From positions 1 through 64,000 of the forward strand of contig NC_068974.1 in assembly GCF_016808095.1 (NCBI RefSeq): a stretch of 64,000 nt of DNA, given 5' to 3'. This stretch comes from Vigna angularis. Lineage: Eukaryota; Streptophyta; Magnoliopsida; Fabales; Fabaceae. Both the position numbers and the translations under genes were made by a program. This document shows, piece after piece, positions 26,751 to 38,720 of the stretch. Position 1 is the stretch's first letter; every line of letters begins with the position of its first letter. Under the pieces are notes generated by a model. It had not been told where the DNA came from. It did not search any database and worked only from the letters and a program-made list of their open reading frames with translations.

Positions 26751-27877
26751 CCGAACGCTCACTTATACCAAAAACCGAACGTTCAATTATATCCAAAAGC
26801 CGAACGCTCACCTATACCAAAAACCGAACGCTCACTACTGAGCCGAACGCTAAGATCAATTACTTACGCCGAACGCTAAAACATTGGACGCCATACTGCA
26901 TTCCTCACTGTTTGGATGAGCGCTTAAAGATCAAACATCCTCAAAGGACGAACATTCGTTAACCCATAGTATGACCGAACGCTCATTACAACCTACGGAC
27001 GTTCGTCTTGAGATCAAGGCCGAACGTTCAAGATTACTTCACCAAAATACTAAGTTACGGACGAACGCTCATTAATGCACTGTTTAAATACCACTTGGAC
27101 GAGCGTCCCATATATTATGACGAACGAACGCGGACGTTCGTTCAGAACCGAACGTACGACCACTGAGTAATTTGGATGAACGTCCAATTTCACCAGAATT
27201 GGACGAACGTTCTGAAGTTGGCCGACCACTATTTGGTCGAGCACTGTTGGGACGAACGTCCAATTTTGACTCACCAAAATTGGACGAACGCGCGTTCTGC
27301 AGAAATTCGGCAGAATCGCACCAGAGTCCAGAAAACCCAGAAAACTCCATTGTTTCACCCCTCTTTCCCAGATTTGCAACAGTATAGTTCTACCATACTC
27401 ATACAGATTCGTAGCAAAGAATGATACTCTGAACATAACCTTTTTCATCAAATAATCATAATATGATATCAAACCTATTATTCCTACAATTTATATACAC
27501 AGATCTAGCTTCCCCTTACCTGGTTTTCTCCAAGCACAACCATCCTTCAGCCAAGAATTCTGCCCCGATCGGAAGGACGAAAACGTTCGGTTGAAATGAA
27601 GTCCTCTACTTTGCGGAGACCATGGTAGCATCAGGATAAAATTCCTACGGTCCAAGGTGCTGGAATCTTAGAGAGAAGCGAGAGAATTTGGGATGAAGTT
27701 TTTAAAGAGAGAAAGAATGGGTTCCTTCCCCATGAGCTGCTCTCCTCCTTGCCCAATCAATAGACCCTCTCCTTTTCTCCCCTCCCCTCCCCTCATAATT
27801 GCACTCTAATAGTCAAAGAGGTGGGTGACCACCATGTCCCACCATGTCCCCCACTATCCAAAAATACGGGTCTTACA

Positions 27878-27990
27878 TATGTATCCTCACATTTATTGCA
27901 AAAGACTTTCATGTAGTATTTATTAAATATAAAAAGTCATGAAAATAATTTTTAAAGTTATTTAAAATTATAATATTATAAATTAGATAA
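27878..27990. other. CAF1 unit spacer, part 2
   Basis: A 113-bp piece of the AT-rich spacer between two solo LTRs, collinear with 19728-19840. Confidence 0.8.
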
Positions 27991-28494
27991 TGTAACATCC
28001 CAAAATACAGTAATTACCATAAATCAGAATTAATTACAATTAATAGTAAAACCATGCAGTCTTTACATTAAAAGATCAAGGTTCAAAAGCCGAACGACTT
28101 GGATACAAAAGGACGAGCGTAACACTGAATAGGAAATAAGCTAGAACGAACGATTTTACAAAAAGAATTAACCGAACGTCTAAATATGCTAACATTTACA
28201 AACTAAACATCTACGAGCGCTCTAATCAAAATGAAAGACGGACGTCCTACTGCTCCGCTTTCACTTCCACTTCCACTAAGTTTTCTTCCTCGATAACGTC
28301 TTCCAGGGTAGCCTCGCCTTCTGCTCACATCCACATGGATGATCATTGCAAGACAGGACGAACGTACATAGACAATGGACAACACAAGGAAAACGAAAGG
28401 GTAAGCTTATATAATTTAATTCATACAATTCAACACATACATTTAGACATTCCAATTCATACATACATCAAGTAATTTAACATAGAATAACACA

Positions 28495-28496
<2 letters not shown>

Positions 28497-28535
<39 letters not shown>
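28497..28535. repeat. AT microsatellite
   Basis: Uninterrupted AT dinucleotide run inside solo LTR 2. Confidence 0.9.
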
Positions 28536-28537
<2 letters not shown>

Positions 28538-29299
28538 ACAGACCTTCCGGACTGTATGAACCATGTAGTTACAAGCGTCCTTGCACCCGAGTGGTGTAGT
28601 AACTGATACACTCTCACAGCTGCCACTCGAGGTTAGTCCGTTCTTACGTCGCCCATGTTAACTTATGGACTAAGGACCTCCTGCCGTTCCCACACATGAC
28701 TACCCTCTTCTACATGAAGATGAGCATCACGGAACATCAGGATGGACAGCGAGTCTTAACTTATCCATGTTCATACTTTACCAAATTTAATATTTAACAT
28801 ATCTGAGACGTTCCTCCTTGGAACGCTCGTTCAAATTGCATACTCGTATAACCATTTAATATAGTGTTCAAACATCTTAACATTTCATATTTATCACATT
28901 TTCATTCTAAGTTCCACTCTCTTAAAATGACGATCGTTCAACTTTCTGAAGGAAGAGGACGAACGTTAAAACCTAGATTTAGGAGAACCCATTAAAAATC
29001 AGAAAGACTCCAGAATAATAAGACCAATTTCAGAATATTTTAAGTACCAAGAGGTCAGATTAACTCAACTTGGACGAAGAGACTTCAAGGAGAATACTTA
29101 ACTACATTGGGAACCTTTCATTTTAAAAGGGGGTCGACTGCCAGTCAATGACCGAACGCGCCAATATTCATTTACTAAATATTTGAACGAACGTTATTTA
29201 CGTTCGTTAAGGAATTAAAGATAAGGATGAGCGTTCAATCTAAGACCGAACACTTCATTAATGCGAACGCTAGGTAGATGACCGAGCACCAATCGTGAC

Positions 29300-29580
29300 G
29301 AACGCTTGGTATAAGACCGAGCGCTATTTAGGACGAACGCTTCGGTATAAGACCGAGCGCTATTTAGGACGAACGCTTCGGTATAAGACCGAGCGCTATT
29401 TAGAACGAACGCTTCGGTATAAGACCGAGCGCTATTTAGAACGAACGCTTCGGTATAAGACCGAGCGCTATTTAGGACGAACGCTTCGGTATAAGACTGA
29501 GCGCTATTTAGAACGAACGCTTCGGTATAAGACCGAGCGCTATTTAGAACGAACGTTCGGTATAAGACCGAACGTTACGT
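29300..29580. repeat. 36-bp tandem repeat, about eight copies
   Basis: Units of the form GGACGAACGCTTCGGTATAA + GACCGAGCGCTATTTA, 36 bp, in direct array. Each unit holds two CG-centred words in opposite polarity (GACGAACGC and GACCGAGCGC). The array creates a spurious 99-codon open frame on the plus strand. Confidence 0.85.
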
Positions 29581-30667
29581 ATTTTAAAATTTAAAGTATT
29601 TATGTACAGCTGAGCTGAACCGAACGCTCAGACATTTAAATGGGGATGCTCGTTCTCAAGCGGAGTTCTTTCCAAATGAAAGAATTCCATTCTAAGTTAT
29701 TTTCAGAGAAACCGAACGGTATAAGACCGTACGGTGACGAGCGTAATTTATCATAGGGAGAATTATCATATCCAGATTTTTCAACTATCTTAACTTTAAC
29801 ATTTTTCATACGATTCATACTTTATAACTTTACATCCAATATTTCTTTACAAACTTTATGGAATTCATCACATTAACAGCTCATACATTTCAGTAATCAT
29901 CCATTTTTCATACGCATCAAACCATCATGCAGTTCAACCAAATCAAAAATCATTTTCCATAACAGTGCTCGTTCATAACAGCTCAAACATCATACTTTTC
30001 ATACATGCAAATTAGATCATACAACATGCAAGTATAAATTAAACATATAAGCTTCCCTTACCCGGATTGGCAACCAAACTTGTCCTAGATGCAAAAGTGG
30101 CTTTGTCCAACTACGTTTTTCTTATGTTCTTGACTCTTCCAAAACCAATCTAACCACAGAAAACAGAACACTTAGACTACCTACTTGCATGCAACTACAA
30201 CCCTAGTTTTCCAGAACCCTAAGGATGAACTACTGAAGAAGAACTTACCAGTTTCAGTTCTTGAAACTGTTCTGTCCAATGCGTGGCTCTCGGTTCAACG
30301 AACGCTCCTACGGTGCTGAAATGGAATTCGGAGAAAAGCTTGGTGAGTTACAGTAGAGAGAAGTTGGGAGGTTCTAGAGAGAAGGTGGAGAAAAATGGAG
30401 GTTTAGGTTCTGGGGAAGATGAAGTGTGCGTGCAGGTGAGAGAGAGTTTCTCAAAACTCAGTTTTGTGGATTTCCACGTCAAAACGGACGAGCGTCTCCC
30501 AGTCCGACACCTGCACACCACTTCTGATTTCAGAAGCTTCTCCCGCGACACGTGGCGTGCGTGCATGCAGTGCAAAGTGCGCTTTAATTACCAGGCATAG
30601 TGACGTGGCGTGCGTATTTAATGGTGATGTGACAGATAATTGCAGAGTTAATTTCTAGGGTCTCACA

Positions 30668-30976
30668 GATAATCATAAAATCATAAATTTATAAAATCAT
30701 AAATTTATTATTTATAAACATTAAATATTATTAAAAATTATAAAGAAATACTTATTTATAGTTTTAAAGTAAAACTATTAAATAAAATTATACTTGTACA
30801 ATAATTCACGCCGCCCTGCACATTATTTATAATATGAAATTTTTATATTATTATATTCCTAGTATGCTAACTTTATTAGAGAATTTAAATAACTACTAAG
30901 TGGGTATAAAAAATAGGTTTAATATCTCAATAAACACTCTATTATAATTCCCTCTTAGGCTATTTCTAATGGAAAA
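30668..30976. other. CAF1 unit spacer, part 3
   Basis: A 309-bp piece of the unit spacer between solo LTRs 2 and 3, collinear with 3635-3968 and with 19836-20117. No gene. Confidence 0.8.
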
Positions 30977-31399
30977 TGTAACATCCCGATTATATAATAA
31001 CAATTATTACTTAATAAAGACGTCAACATTCCAATAAAGAGAACAGTCGGAGCATAACGTGTAATTAAATGTGAAATTACAGTCATCCAGAAATAAAAGA
31101 AACGAAAATTCAAACTTAAACAGTTTAAAGATTCGAACACTACATGTGTTCAGATGGGAAACTCCTAAGAAGACTACTCCGCAACCTTAGTATCCTCCAG
31201 TTCTTGCTCCAAAGGGATCTCCTCAACAACGTCTGCTCCCATCCAAGTGGATGATCATCGCTAGAGAAACATACCCAAACAGCACACAACACAAACATTG
31301 CAAGGGTGAGCTAACAATTCAATACAATAACCATACCCCGATACCAAACCATACTATACTCACTTTACCAGATCAAATTACATAAACAAATATGAGTTA

Positions 31400-31556
31400 C
31401 ACAATATATATCAAACACCAAATCAGAATGCATACACCAATATGCATCAACAACATATCAGAATGCATACACCAATATGCATCAAACACCAAGTCAGAAT
31501 GCATACACCAATATGCATCAACAACATATCATAATGCATACACCAATATGCATCAC
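31400..31556. repeat. ~35-bp tandem repeat with GCATACACCAATATGCATCA core
   Basis: Four to five degenerate copies of CAGAATGCATACACCAATAT-type units in direct orientation inside solo LTR 3, ending where the nested copia-like LTR begins. Confidence 0.75.
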
Positions 31557-31564
31557 GTCCATCC

Positions 31565-32520
31565 TGTTGGAACAATCGGTACCGTTATAGAGTCGCGCAG
31601 CGGAATAAAATGCTTAGAAAGCGTGTTACGGTCACAAATCAAGTTTAATGGTCCGTTTTAGAAAAACAATTTTCTTAGTTGATATGCGTAAAAGATAAAG
31701 AGTGTAGGGAATAGAAAATCACACAAGCAATTTTTATCCTGGTTCGATTCAAAAGAATCTACGTCCAGTCGTTAATCACTATAAATAGTGATTAACCTTT
31801 TTCACTAAAAAGTTATTTAACAGATTACAAGAAATAGTGAATAAAGCAGATAAATAAACCTTCCTTCGACGAACGAACCGAAAGAAGAACACTCTGCCAA
31901 CTCGAAGAGAACCACTCCGACTATCGACACACGACACGCGAGCCTCTCCTGTTCACGAGACCAGGCAGAGCACCTTGCTAACTCGAAGAGAGCTTGCTCC
32001 GACTATCGACACACGACACGCGAGCCTCTCCTGTTCACGAGACCAAGCAAGGGAACTTGAACTATAGCTTCTGAGAACTTCCTCTGACAAACAGTATTCT
32101 GCAAGAGCTTCTGTTCAACAACGTTACCTTCTGATTTCTCCAAATCAAAATATATAGCCAAGTACACTGAATGCCAAAGGACAGCTCCCAACTGCCATGA
32201 ATAATCGATTATTGTAAGTGATAATCGAGTGATAATCGATTATTCAAGTCCGTTACAGGTTTTCAAAGATGTGATAATCGATTATATGAAGTGATAATCG
32301 ATTATTCAAGTAGGACTTGTGATAATCGATTATTGCTTAATCATAATCGATTATTGCAGGTTAAAAATGCAAGTTTTATAAGGTTTACAAGAATTTCCTA
32401 CTACATTTAATTTCTACAACTTGCTTTTAACTAATTCTAATATCTTCTTCAACTAAAACTTCTTGTAGCATCATCAAAACAAATTTCTTCAAGATTTACC
32501 AATACTCCTTATTGGTAACA
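31565..32520. mobile_element. Nested copia-like solo LTR
   Basis: 956 bp beginning TGTTGGAACAATCGGTACCG and ending TATTGGTAACA, flanked by a perfect 5-bp duplication CATCC (31560-31564 and 32521-32525). The TGTTGGAACA terminus and GCGCAGCGGAATA near 31594 resemble Ty1/copia LTRs of dicots. No coding sequence. It contains a local duplication (AACTCGAAGAGA...GACTATCGACACACGACACG at 31900-31945 and 31979-32025) and a cluster of ATAATCGATTAT palindromes at 32205-32360. Confidence 0.8.
32205..32360. repeat. Cluster of ATAATCGATTAT palindromes
   Basis: Seven or so copies of the palindrome AATCGATT, mostly as GTGATAATCGATTATT, in 155 bp of the copia-like LTR. This looks like an amplified regulatory word in the LTR promoter, which is an inference. 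Confidence 0.7.
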
Positions 32521-32591
32521 CATCCATCCTTAAAGTCATACAAATTGACTATATCACATACATTCACATACTTTCCACCCATATCACTTCT

Positions 32592-32594
<3 letters not shown>

Positions 32595-32639
<45 letters not shown>
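32595..32639. repeat. AT microsatellite
   Basis: TA dinucleotide run in solo LTR 3, just downstream of the nested LTR. Confidence 0.9.
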
Positions 32640-32641
<2 letters not shown>

Positions 32642-33903
32642 CAAATATTAGTACACATAATTCAACTCAAAAGAAAAATAAACTTAGACAACATAATTTG
32701 TAGAATACTATTTGGAAGACCACTATTCACTTAACCCATTCTGGAACGAACGTCACTGGACGAACGCCATTTCCAATTGACAGGTCGAGCACTATTTGGA
32801 CGGACGTCCTCAAATCATACGGTACTAGGTCGAACGCTCAAAACCGAATATCGAACGCCACCTGCCGAACGCTATTTTGCCGAACCAGGCCGAACGTTAA
32901 ATCCGAACGCTCTAGATTAAACATTTCTTGACCGGACGTTATTTTCAACGAACTAGACGGACACTATGAGAACCAGGCCGAACGCTCAAGATGCTAACTT
33001 AAAGCCGAACGCTCACATTCAGAATTTTATTAAAGCCGAACGCTACAATATAAGAATACGATCGCCGATCTTCACTAAACAAACCCAGAACGAACACTAA
33101 CCTTCGTTACTGGAAAAACCGAACGGTAATTTAGCCTACCATTGTCGAACACTGCACGGACAAACGGCCACTGGATGATTTGGACGAACGCTCAATGTGG
33201 ATGATTTGGACGAACACTCAACACTAATTTACTAAGACCGAACGGTCGAGACTGATACTTAAGAATATCAAGTTTTAAGCAAAACCGAACGTGCAGGATA
33301 TATTGGCTTTGGACGAACGCTACACTCATATGGTAGGACGAACACTACATTCCTATGTGAGGACGAACGCTACAGGACGAACGCTCAGCAACAGGCCGAA
33401 CACTTCTCTGAACAAACGCTACGCTCAAATTGAAGGACGAACGATACACTCATATGGAAGAACGAACGCTACATTTTAAGGACGAACGCCAACGCTCGTC
33501 AAACTGAAGATCGAACTGAAAAGTGAACGCTCAGCATATTATGGCCGAGCTACGTGGACGAACGTCCCAAATTGGCCGATCCGGACGAATGCTCAGAACA
33601 AAAACCGAACGTTCAGTTGGCTACTTTGGACGAACGTTCAGAAAAGATACCGAACGTTTAATATAACTTTTTCAGAAAGACCGAACGCTCTTAACAATGG
33701 GAAGAACGTCCCATTTTAAATCCTAAAATTTGAACGTACGCGCGTTTCTGCAGAATTCTGCAGAATCGCGAAATCCAGAAACCCAAATTCAGCCCCAAAT
33801 TTGCATCAAACACAGCATAATTCAATAATCAAAACGAAAAATCTAGCTCCCCTTACCTCTTGAAGACTTCCTTGAATCTTTCTCCAAAAGATTTACAGTG
33901 TCT

Positions 33904-34346
33904 GTGTCAGGCCTCAAAAAAAAAAAAAAAAAAAAAAAACGTGGGTGTTTTCTTAGAGAGAAAGTGCAGAGAAAAGAAGAGAGAAGAAGGAGAGAAAGGT
34001 TCTCTTCAGAAACGAAAATGAGGGTGGGTGCAGAGAGTGGGGAATAAGTCCTGAAACTCTTAGATTTTGCCTCCCATTGTTTGCTGGATGCACGTTCACA
34101 GCCTGGCCTGCACATGTTCTCCATTTCGGATTCTGACTGCCCATGCCGCACTTTACACGCTGGCAGGCACACGTTCAGCACTTCTGGTGCCCATACCGAA
34201 CGGTCGTTCATTCAGAGCCGGACACGTGTAATCCACTATCAGTTTCTGACTCACCTCCACGTGCGTCCGCGAGCGTCCGTTAGTGGGTGACAGTCGCTGC
34301 AGTCGCCCATGTGCGTCGCTGAGGTGGCGCGCTCCCAGGCTGCCAC

Positions 34347-34380
<34 letters not shown>

Positions 34381-34391
34381 AGGCCTGACAC
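33904..34391. repeat. Inverted repeat with poly-A and poly-T arms
   Basis: Left arm GTGTCAGGCCTC + A24 + CGTGG (33904-33944) and right arm CCACG + T32 + GAGGCCTGACAC (34343-34391) are perfect inverted complements apart from homopolymer length. They enclose ~400 bp. Could be a foldback or MITE-like insertion, or an inverted duplication. No flanking duplication was recognised. Confidence 0.8.
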
Positions 34392-34790
34392 TTCTCCTCT
34401 CCCAGATTTTTGCAGCAAGTCTTGCACTCCTCCAGATGCAGCACCGAACACCTTTCTTGAATCAATCTCCTGCAAGACTTGCCATCCAAGGCCTCTTTGC
34501 AACTCCAGCACCTCTGAACTTCACCTCCTTCACCAATTTGCAGCAAGAGTTTTTCTCTCCCAATTAAGCACCCAGCACCCCGTTTTATTTCCTACGTCTG
34601 CAGCTTTGTTGAAGGGTGCCCATCATGAGAGAAAAAAAAACCCGAACGTTGCTCCCCCTTTGCTGCTGTTTTTCAACACCCATGCTCCCCATTTTTCCAA
34701 ATAAAACAAAACCCCAACTCCCCCTATGGCAGCTAGTGTCCCCCAGCATTAAATGCTTCCCCACCCCTTTAAGAAAACAAGGTCCTTACA

Positions 34791-35088
34791 GAAAACCCCC
34801 TTTTTTTTTAATTCTTTTTTTCTAAATCTCATCATCTAAAACTAAATGCAGCCTAAAGACTTAAAAACAAATATTTAGAACAAATTTAAATGTCAACACA
34901 AGACAAGTAATTATGTACTAAAGGAGTAGTGTTATTTCCAAAATGTTTATATTAGACACCTTTTATACAAGTGGAAATAGATAACCTACTCTAGTGGCAC
35001 AGAAAACAAATGACTAATACAAATAGAAATTTGAGATAGAACTTACAAGGATTCTGACTCTTACTTCAAATCTTGTGACTTCTTACTA
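34791..35088. other. CAF1 unit spacer, part 4 (3' flank of copy 3)
   Basis: The last piece of the interrupted spacer, matching 3955-4262 and 20112-20425 with one ~18-bp deletion near 34880. It leads directly to the stop codon of copy 3. Confidence 0.8.
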
Positions 35089-38000
35089 TCATAACCTGTC
35101 TGACAGTTTATAAAGAGGTTCAGGTGGAGTTGATTTAGAAAAAGCCATAGTGGTTTGATAAATGTAGTCGTCATCCAAAAATTTATCATCTAAAACAAGA
35201 GCACAGCCTTGCTCAACAGCTTGGTCCAACAGCAATAAAAGTCCTTTTGTACAAGGTGCACAACTTGATGGCTCACAAACATCTGCTTCTGAACCATCAA
35301 GAAAGTTGTTTGAATGAGGATCTGCTACAATGCTGGCAGAACTTTTATTGGTACCCGGTACCATTTGTGGTGTGCAAGAAAAGGCCATGACATCTTCTGT
35401 GATTTCAACTTCACATGTTTTCATAGGGAGTGAAGCAGCACCAGAAACATCAGACACAGGTGGATTGCTATTTTCTGTGAGACAAAGCACAGTTTTGTGC
35501 AAACTCAAATTATCTGAATTAGATAAAATCCTTGTGTCAAGAGGTTCACTGCATAGATGCTCAGTTCTATTGTTTTGTAGACACGTCGCTGATAATTTTC
35601 GGACACCTAGAGTCAATTTATTGGAATTTCCACTGTCAACGATAATTTTAGTGGCTTTTGTGTCATCATCTCTGGGATTTGGTAAAGAGGGCCTCCAATT
35701 TGGTCCTCTCCACATAAGTATGTGGTCATCTTCAAATGAAAGCAATATACATGGAACTAGATCCTAGAGTCAATGAACATATGTTAGAAAAAGATGTTTA
35801 TTATAGCATCATTGAAAAATTTACATTACATAAGTCAATGCCTATTATCTTCAACGTTGAATTCTAAGTTTAAGTGAACATGGTTATACCTTTAGTTTTG
35901 CTCCAATCTTTTTATAGTCACTTGTATTTAGTTCTTGGCAATTTATTCGCACAAGGTCACATTGTTCAAATGCCTCTCTGACATTAGTCACAAGGTCCCA
36001 ATATACACCATTTTTTGCTGCAACAATAAAATGATAGGGACATGTTAGTTTGAAGAAAGAACAAGAATAGTTAAATTGTAATGAATCTCCAAAACAATCT
36101 ACCTAGTTTGCGGATGGGCATCAAGACCCTTCCCTTTTGACGCATTTCAGTTGCTTCGTCAAGTGTTAAACCTTTTGGAACTCGTTTAATCAGCTTAGGA
36201 TATACTGGAGACACTGGTCTCCACCACATAAGAGGAAATTGTGGTCGTGTTTCATAGCTGTAGTTTCTCCCCCTGAAAAGGTACACTGTGCCAAAATGTC
36301 GGTAAATGATTTTCCCCCCAGTCCTTTCCTGGCAAAACCACACAACATGACACAGCACACAAGATGAGTTTCTTATTCCCAGTGGATTCTCAAAGCGTAA
36401 AAGGCATATATTCATTTAAGTGGTAAGGGAAGCAAGCAAAGTATAAGAGATTACAAACTGAAAAAACAAACCTCTAACTGCTGGCACACATTATCCATGT
36501 CGACGGTACACACTCCTCTGCATTTTATCTTGCACACAGTGCTCCTCATCCAATATGTATGTATGTTTTCCAACATGTTATGTGTCAAACCATCCCTGCC
36601 TAAATCAGAAATTTGAGTGCAACAAAAGTATATTTCCCATTCCCAATAACCAGTTAAGTACATAAAAGTGATCCCTCACTCTCATCCAGCATAAACTATT
36701 TTCCACTCCTCTTTCCATGTCAAATAATCTTTTACAAGTAAGGTTTCTTGAAAGCACAAAGCTTAAATTCAATTTTTTTAAAAGTGCTTTTCGTATTGTC
36801 CTATAATGAAAATTAAGATTTTACCACAAGCATCAAACCAACTTTAAATATCACGTCTTAGTGCATAAACACCTAAGGTAAAACTCTTCTTCAACAAATT
36901 TTCCGGTATGCCCTTACCAGAGAAAAACTAAATAAATAAATTGAGTTTCAATCATAAACTAAAATCAAATTAAGCACTTCATGTTTTATAAAACTTCTGT
37001 CCTGACCTGTAACTCGTGAAAGATGCACATTTTTTCTCTCTAATAAATAATTATGAAGAAATTTATCGATAGACTTAAAAACAATTGGAGAATTGCATCT
37101 AAGTATTATTGTCCATTAGATTCATACAAACTTTTGAAACAAAGTAATATAAATTGCAAAACACAGATGGTAAACACGAGGGAGCCCTTCATAAGGACTT
37201 GCATACATACACCAATAACAATCAAATTATCATATTTGTCATGAAAGGAGAACACTAAAATAATGTTTAACTGAGGAATGATTCACATATACCTTGATTT
37301 TATGGACACCTATTACACACTTGTTTCACACAAGCGAGCCCTGTACAAGGGAGGGCTCCATAAGGATTCGGATACATACACCAATAACAATCAAATTATC
37401 ATATCTGTCACCAAAGGATAAACACTGAAATAATGTCAAACTGAGTAATGATTCACATTCACCTTCATTTCATGAATGACTATTTACATACTTATTTTTC
37501 CTTTTTTATCTCTCTTTTCATCATGTCATATAACCTTTGAACCTATCACTTTTACTCTTTCAATGTGTATATTAAGTGGTGTCAACCTTTAAGTTGTAGA
37601 TGAATAATTGGTAAATCCGGAACTTTATTTCTAACAGGTTGATCATTTTTACACAGACATCAAATTAAAATATTTTATAAAATTAAAAACAAAACATCAG
37701 CTGTAATACATAAAAGAAAATACCAATATGTAGTTGGCGCGAAGATTTCTCCGCCCTCTTAACTAAGCCATTGATCTCATCCTTACTCAACGGTTCTCCC
37801 AACACCTCCTCCCTCGACTCCCAAATCGGCATGGCCAAACGGACTAGTTCAGCTCCGTTCTCATCTGATGGCGACGGATCGAGCAAGTGGAACTCTCTCA
37901 CAGTTGTCTGGCTCGGCGGTACTGGGTTCCGCCCTGTCCATGGCCGTGGCAAGGTTGGCGGTCCAAACGGTGCGAATGGTGGCTCCCGCAATTTCATCAG

Positions 38001-38504
38001 ATTCGCTTTCGGGGTCTCCGTGTAACTGAACCTGAAGTCGAACGGTGCGCCTTCGACCACGTAAGACACTCCATCCTCACCGATTTTCACATTTTCCGGC
38101 CCCGGTTGAAACTCAAGTCTCTCTACTCGTGAAACCACGGGATGCCAATCAAGCAAGGACTTCGGTTTTGGAGGTGGTTTAGAGTATTTCGATTTTTTCC
38201 CCAGAATAGAAGGTTGCGACGGTGCAGAGGGGGTTCCGAGAGATTTAAAAGTTTCGGAAGTGGGGGAAACAGCGGCAGTAGTGACAGTGTTAATGATGTT
38301 ATCTGCCGCGATGTTGCGGCGAGTGCGGCAAATTTCCTCTTCGATTTCATGGAGCGTCCGGCGGCGCTGGTTGAACTTCTCTGCGTTGGCGTTGTTCCAA
38401 TGCGAAAAACGTAGCTCCGTGGAACAACGTTCGCGGGTCGGGTTGTGGTTGATGTGTGGGCAAAATATGGGTAACTGGATTGCCACCTTCAGTAACACAT
38501 CCAT
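35089..38504 (-). CDS. CAF1: CRS2-associated factor 1-like chloroplast splicing factor (CAF1 copy 3, intact)
   Basis: Five exons on the minus strand: 37724-38504, 36472-36599, 36103-36328, 35890-36017, 35089-35763. All junctions have GT/AG and the joined length is 1,938 nt, an open frame of 645 residues. Residues 1-232 are an N-terminal region (basic, Pro-rich, with [18 protein letters not shown]); CRM domain 1 is about 233-335 ([10 protein letters not shown] to LFRGRNY); CRM domain 2 is about 360-445 (to [10 protein letters not shown]); the tail is variable. In the known family CAF1 binds CRS2 and promotes splicing of a subset of chloroplast group II introns, so it should act in the stroma after import. 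Unlike copies 1 and 2 it keeps the 87-bp exon 1 segment ([19 protein letters not shown]...) and has no stop or frameshift, so this is the likely functional copy. CAF2 is the alternative family member. Confidence 0.88.
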
Positions 38505-38678
38505 CTCTTCTCACTGCTGGGCAGTGGCATAGACCCTTTATAAAACTCAACCACAAGGGTGTTTTGGAAAATAAATCTCACTTAGGATATTTTACATCGC
38601 TTTTTATTTTAAATAATATTAAAAAATAAATTTATAATTTATAATTAAGTTTGAATAAAAATCATGATGTAAAGGTAA

Positions 38679-38720
<42 letters not shown>

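Larger units (their letters stand above)
24203..27877. mobile_element. Solo LTR, family A, element 1
   Basis: A 3,675-bp insertion that begins TGTAACATCCC and ends GGTCTTACA, flanked by a perfect 5-bp target duplication TATGT (24198-24202 and 27878-27882). The empty site exists in the paralogous spacer at about 19728. No gag or pol coding is present and no second LTR, so it is a solo LTR. The middle is packed with CGAACG words (26530-27300) and it has a 63-bp tandem repeat at 26137-26395. Conserved family blocks near its right end: a TTCTGCAGAA-like palindrome near 27295 and CTTCCCCTTACC near 27516. Confidence 0.85.
27991..30667. mobile_element. Solo LTR, family A, element 2
   Basis: A 2,677-bp insertion beginning TGTAACATCCCAAAATA and ending GGTCTCACA, with a perfect 5-bp target duplication GATAA (27986-27990 and 30668-30672). 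It shares the GGATGATCATTGCA block (28335-28355) and the ACCCGAGTGGTGTAGTAACTG/CACTCGAGGTTAGTCC stem-like block (28585-28640) with the solo LTR at 51099. It contains an (AT)n run at 28497-28535 and a 36-bp tandem repeat at 29300-29580. No coding domains of a retrotransposon are present. Confidence 0.85.
30977..34790. mobile_element. Solo LTR, family A, element 3 (with nested copia-like solo LTR)
   Basis: Begins TGTAACATCCCGATTA and ends AAGGTCCTTACA, with a perfect 5-bp target duplication GAAAA (30972-30976 and 34791-34795). 3,814 bp including a 956-bp nested element. Family blocks: GGATGATCAT near 31251, CGAACG-rich core 32740-33720, TTCTGCAGAA palindrome near 33750, and CTCCCCTTACCTCTTGAAGACTTCC near 33848. 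It also holds an A24/T32 inverted-repeat structure at 33904-34391. Confidence 0.85.

Noticed and set aside
29295..29594. 99-codon frame with repeated TERYLGRTLRYK
   Set aside because: Direct product of the 36-bp tandem repeat; no start context or conservation.
38537..38542. TATAAA on the minus strand upstream of CAF1 copy 3
   Set aside because: Only about 33 bases from the ATG, which would leave almost no leader; not convincing as the TATA box.
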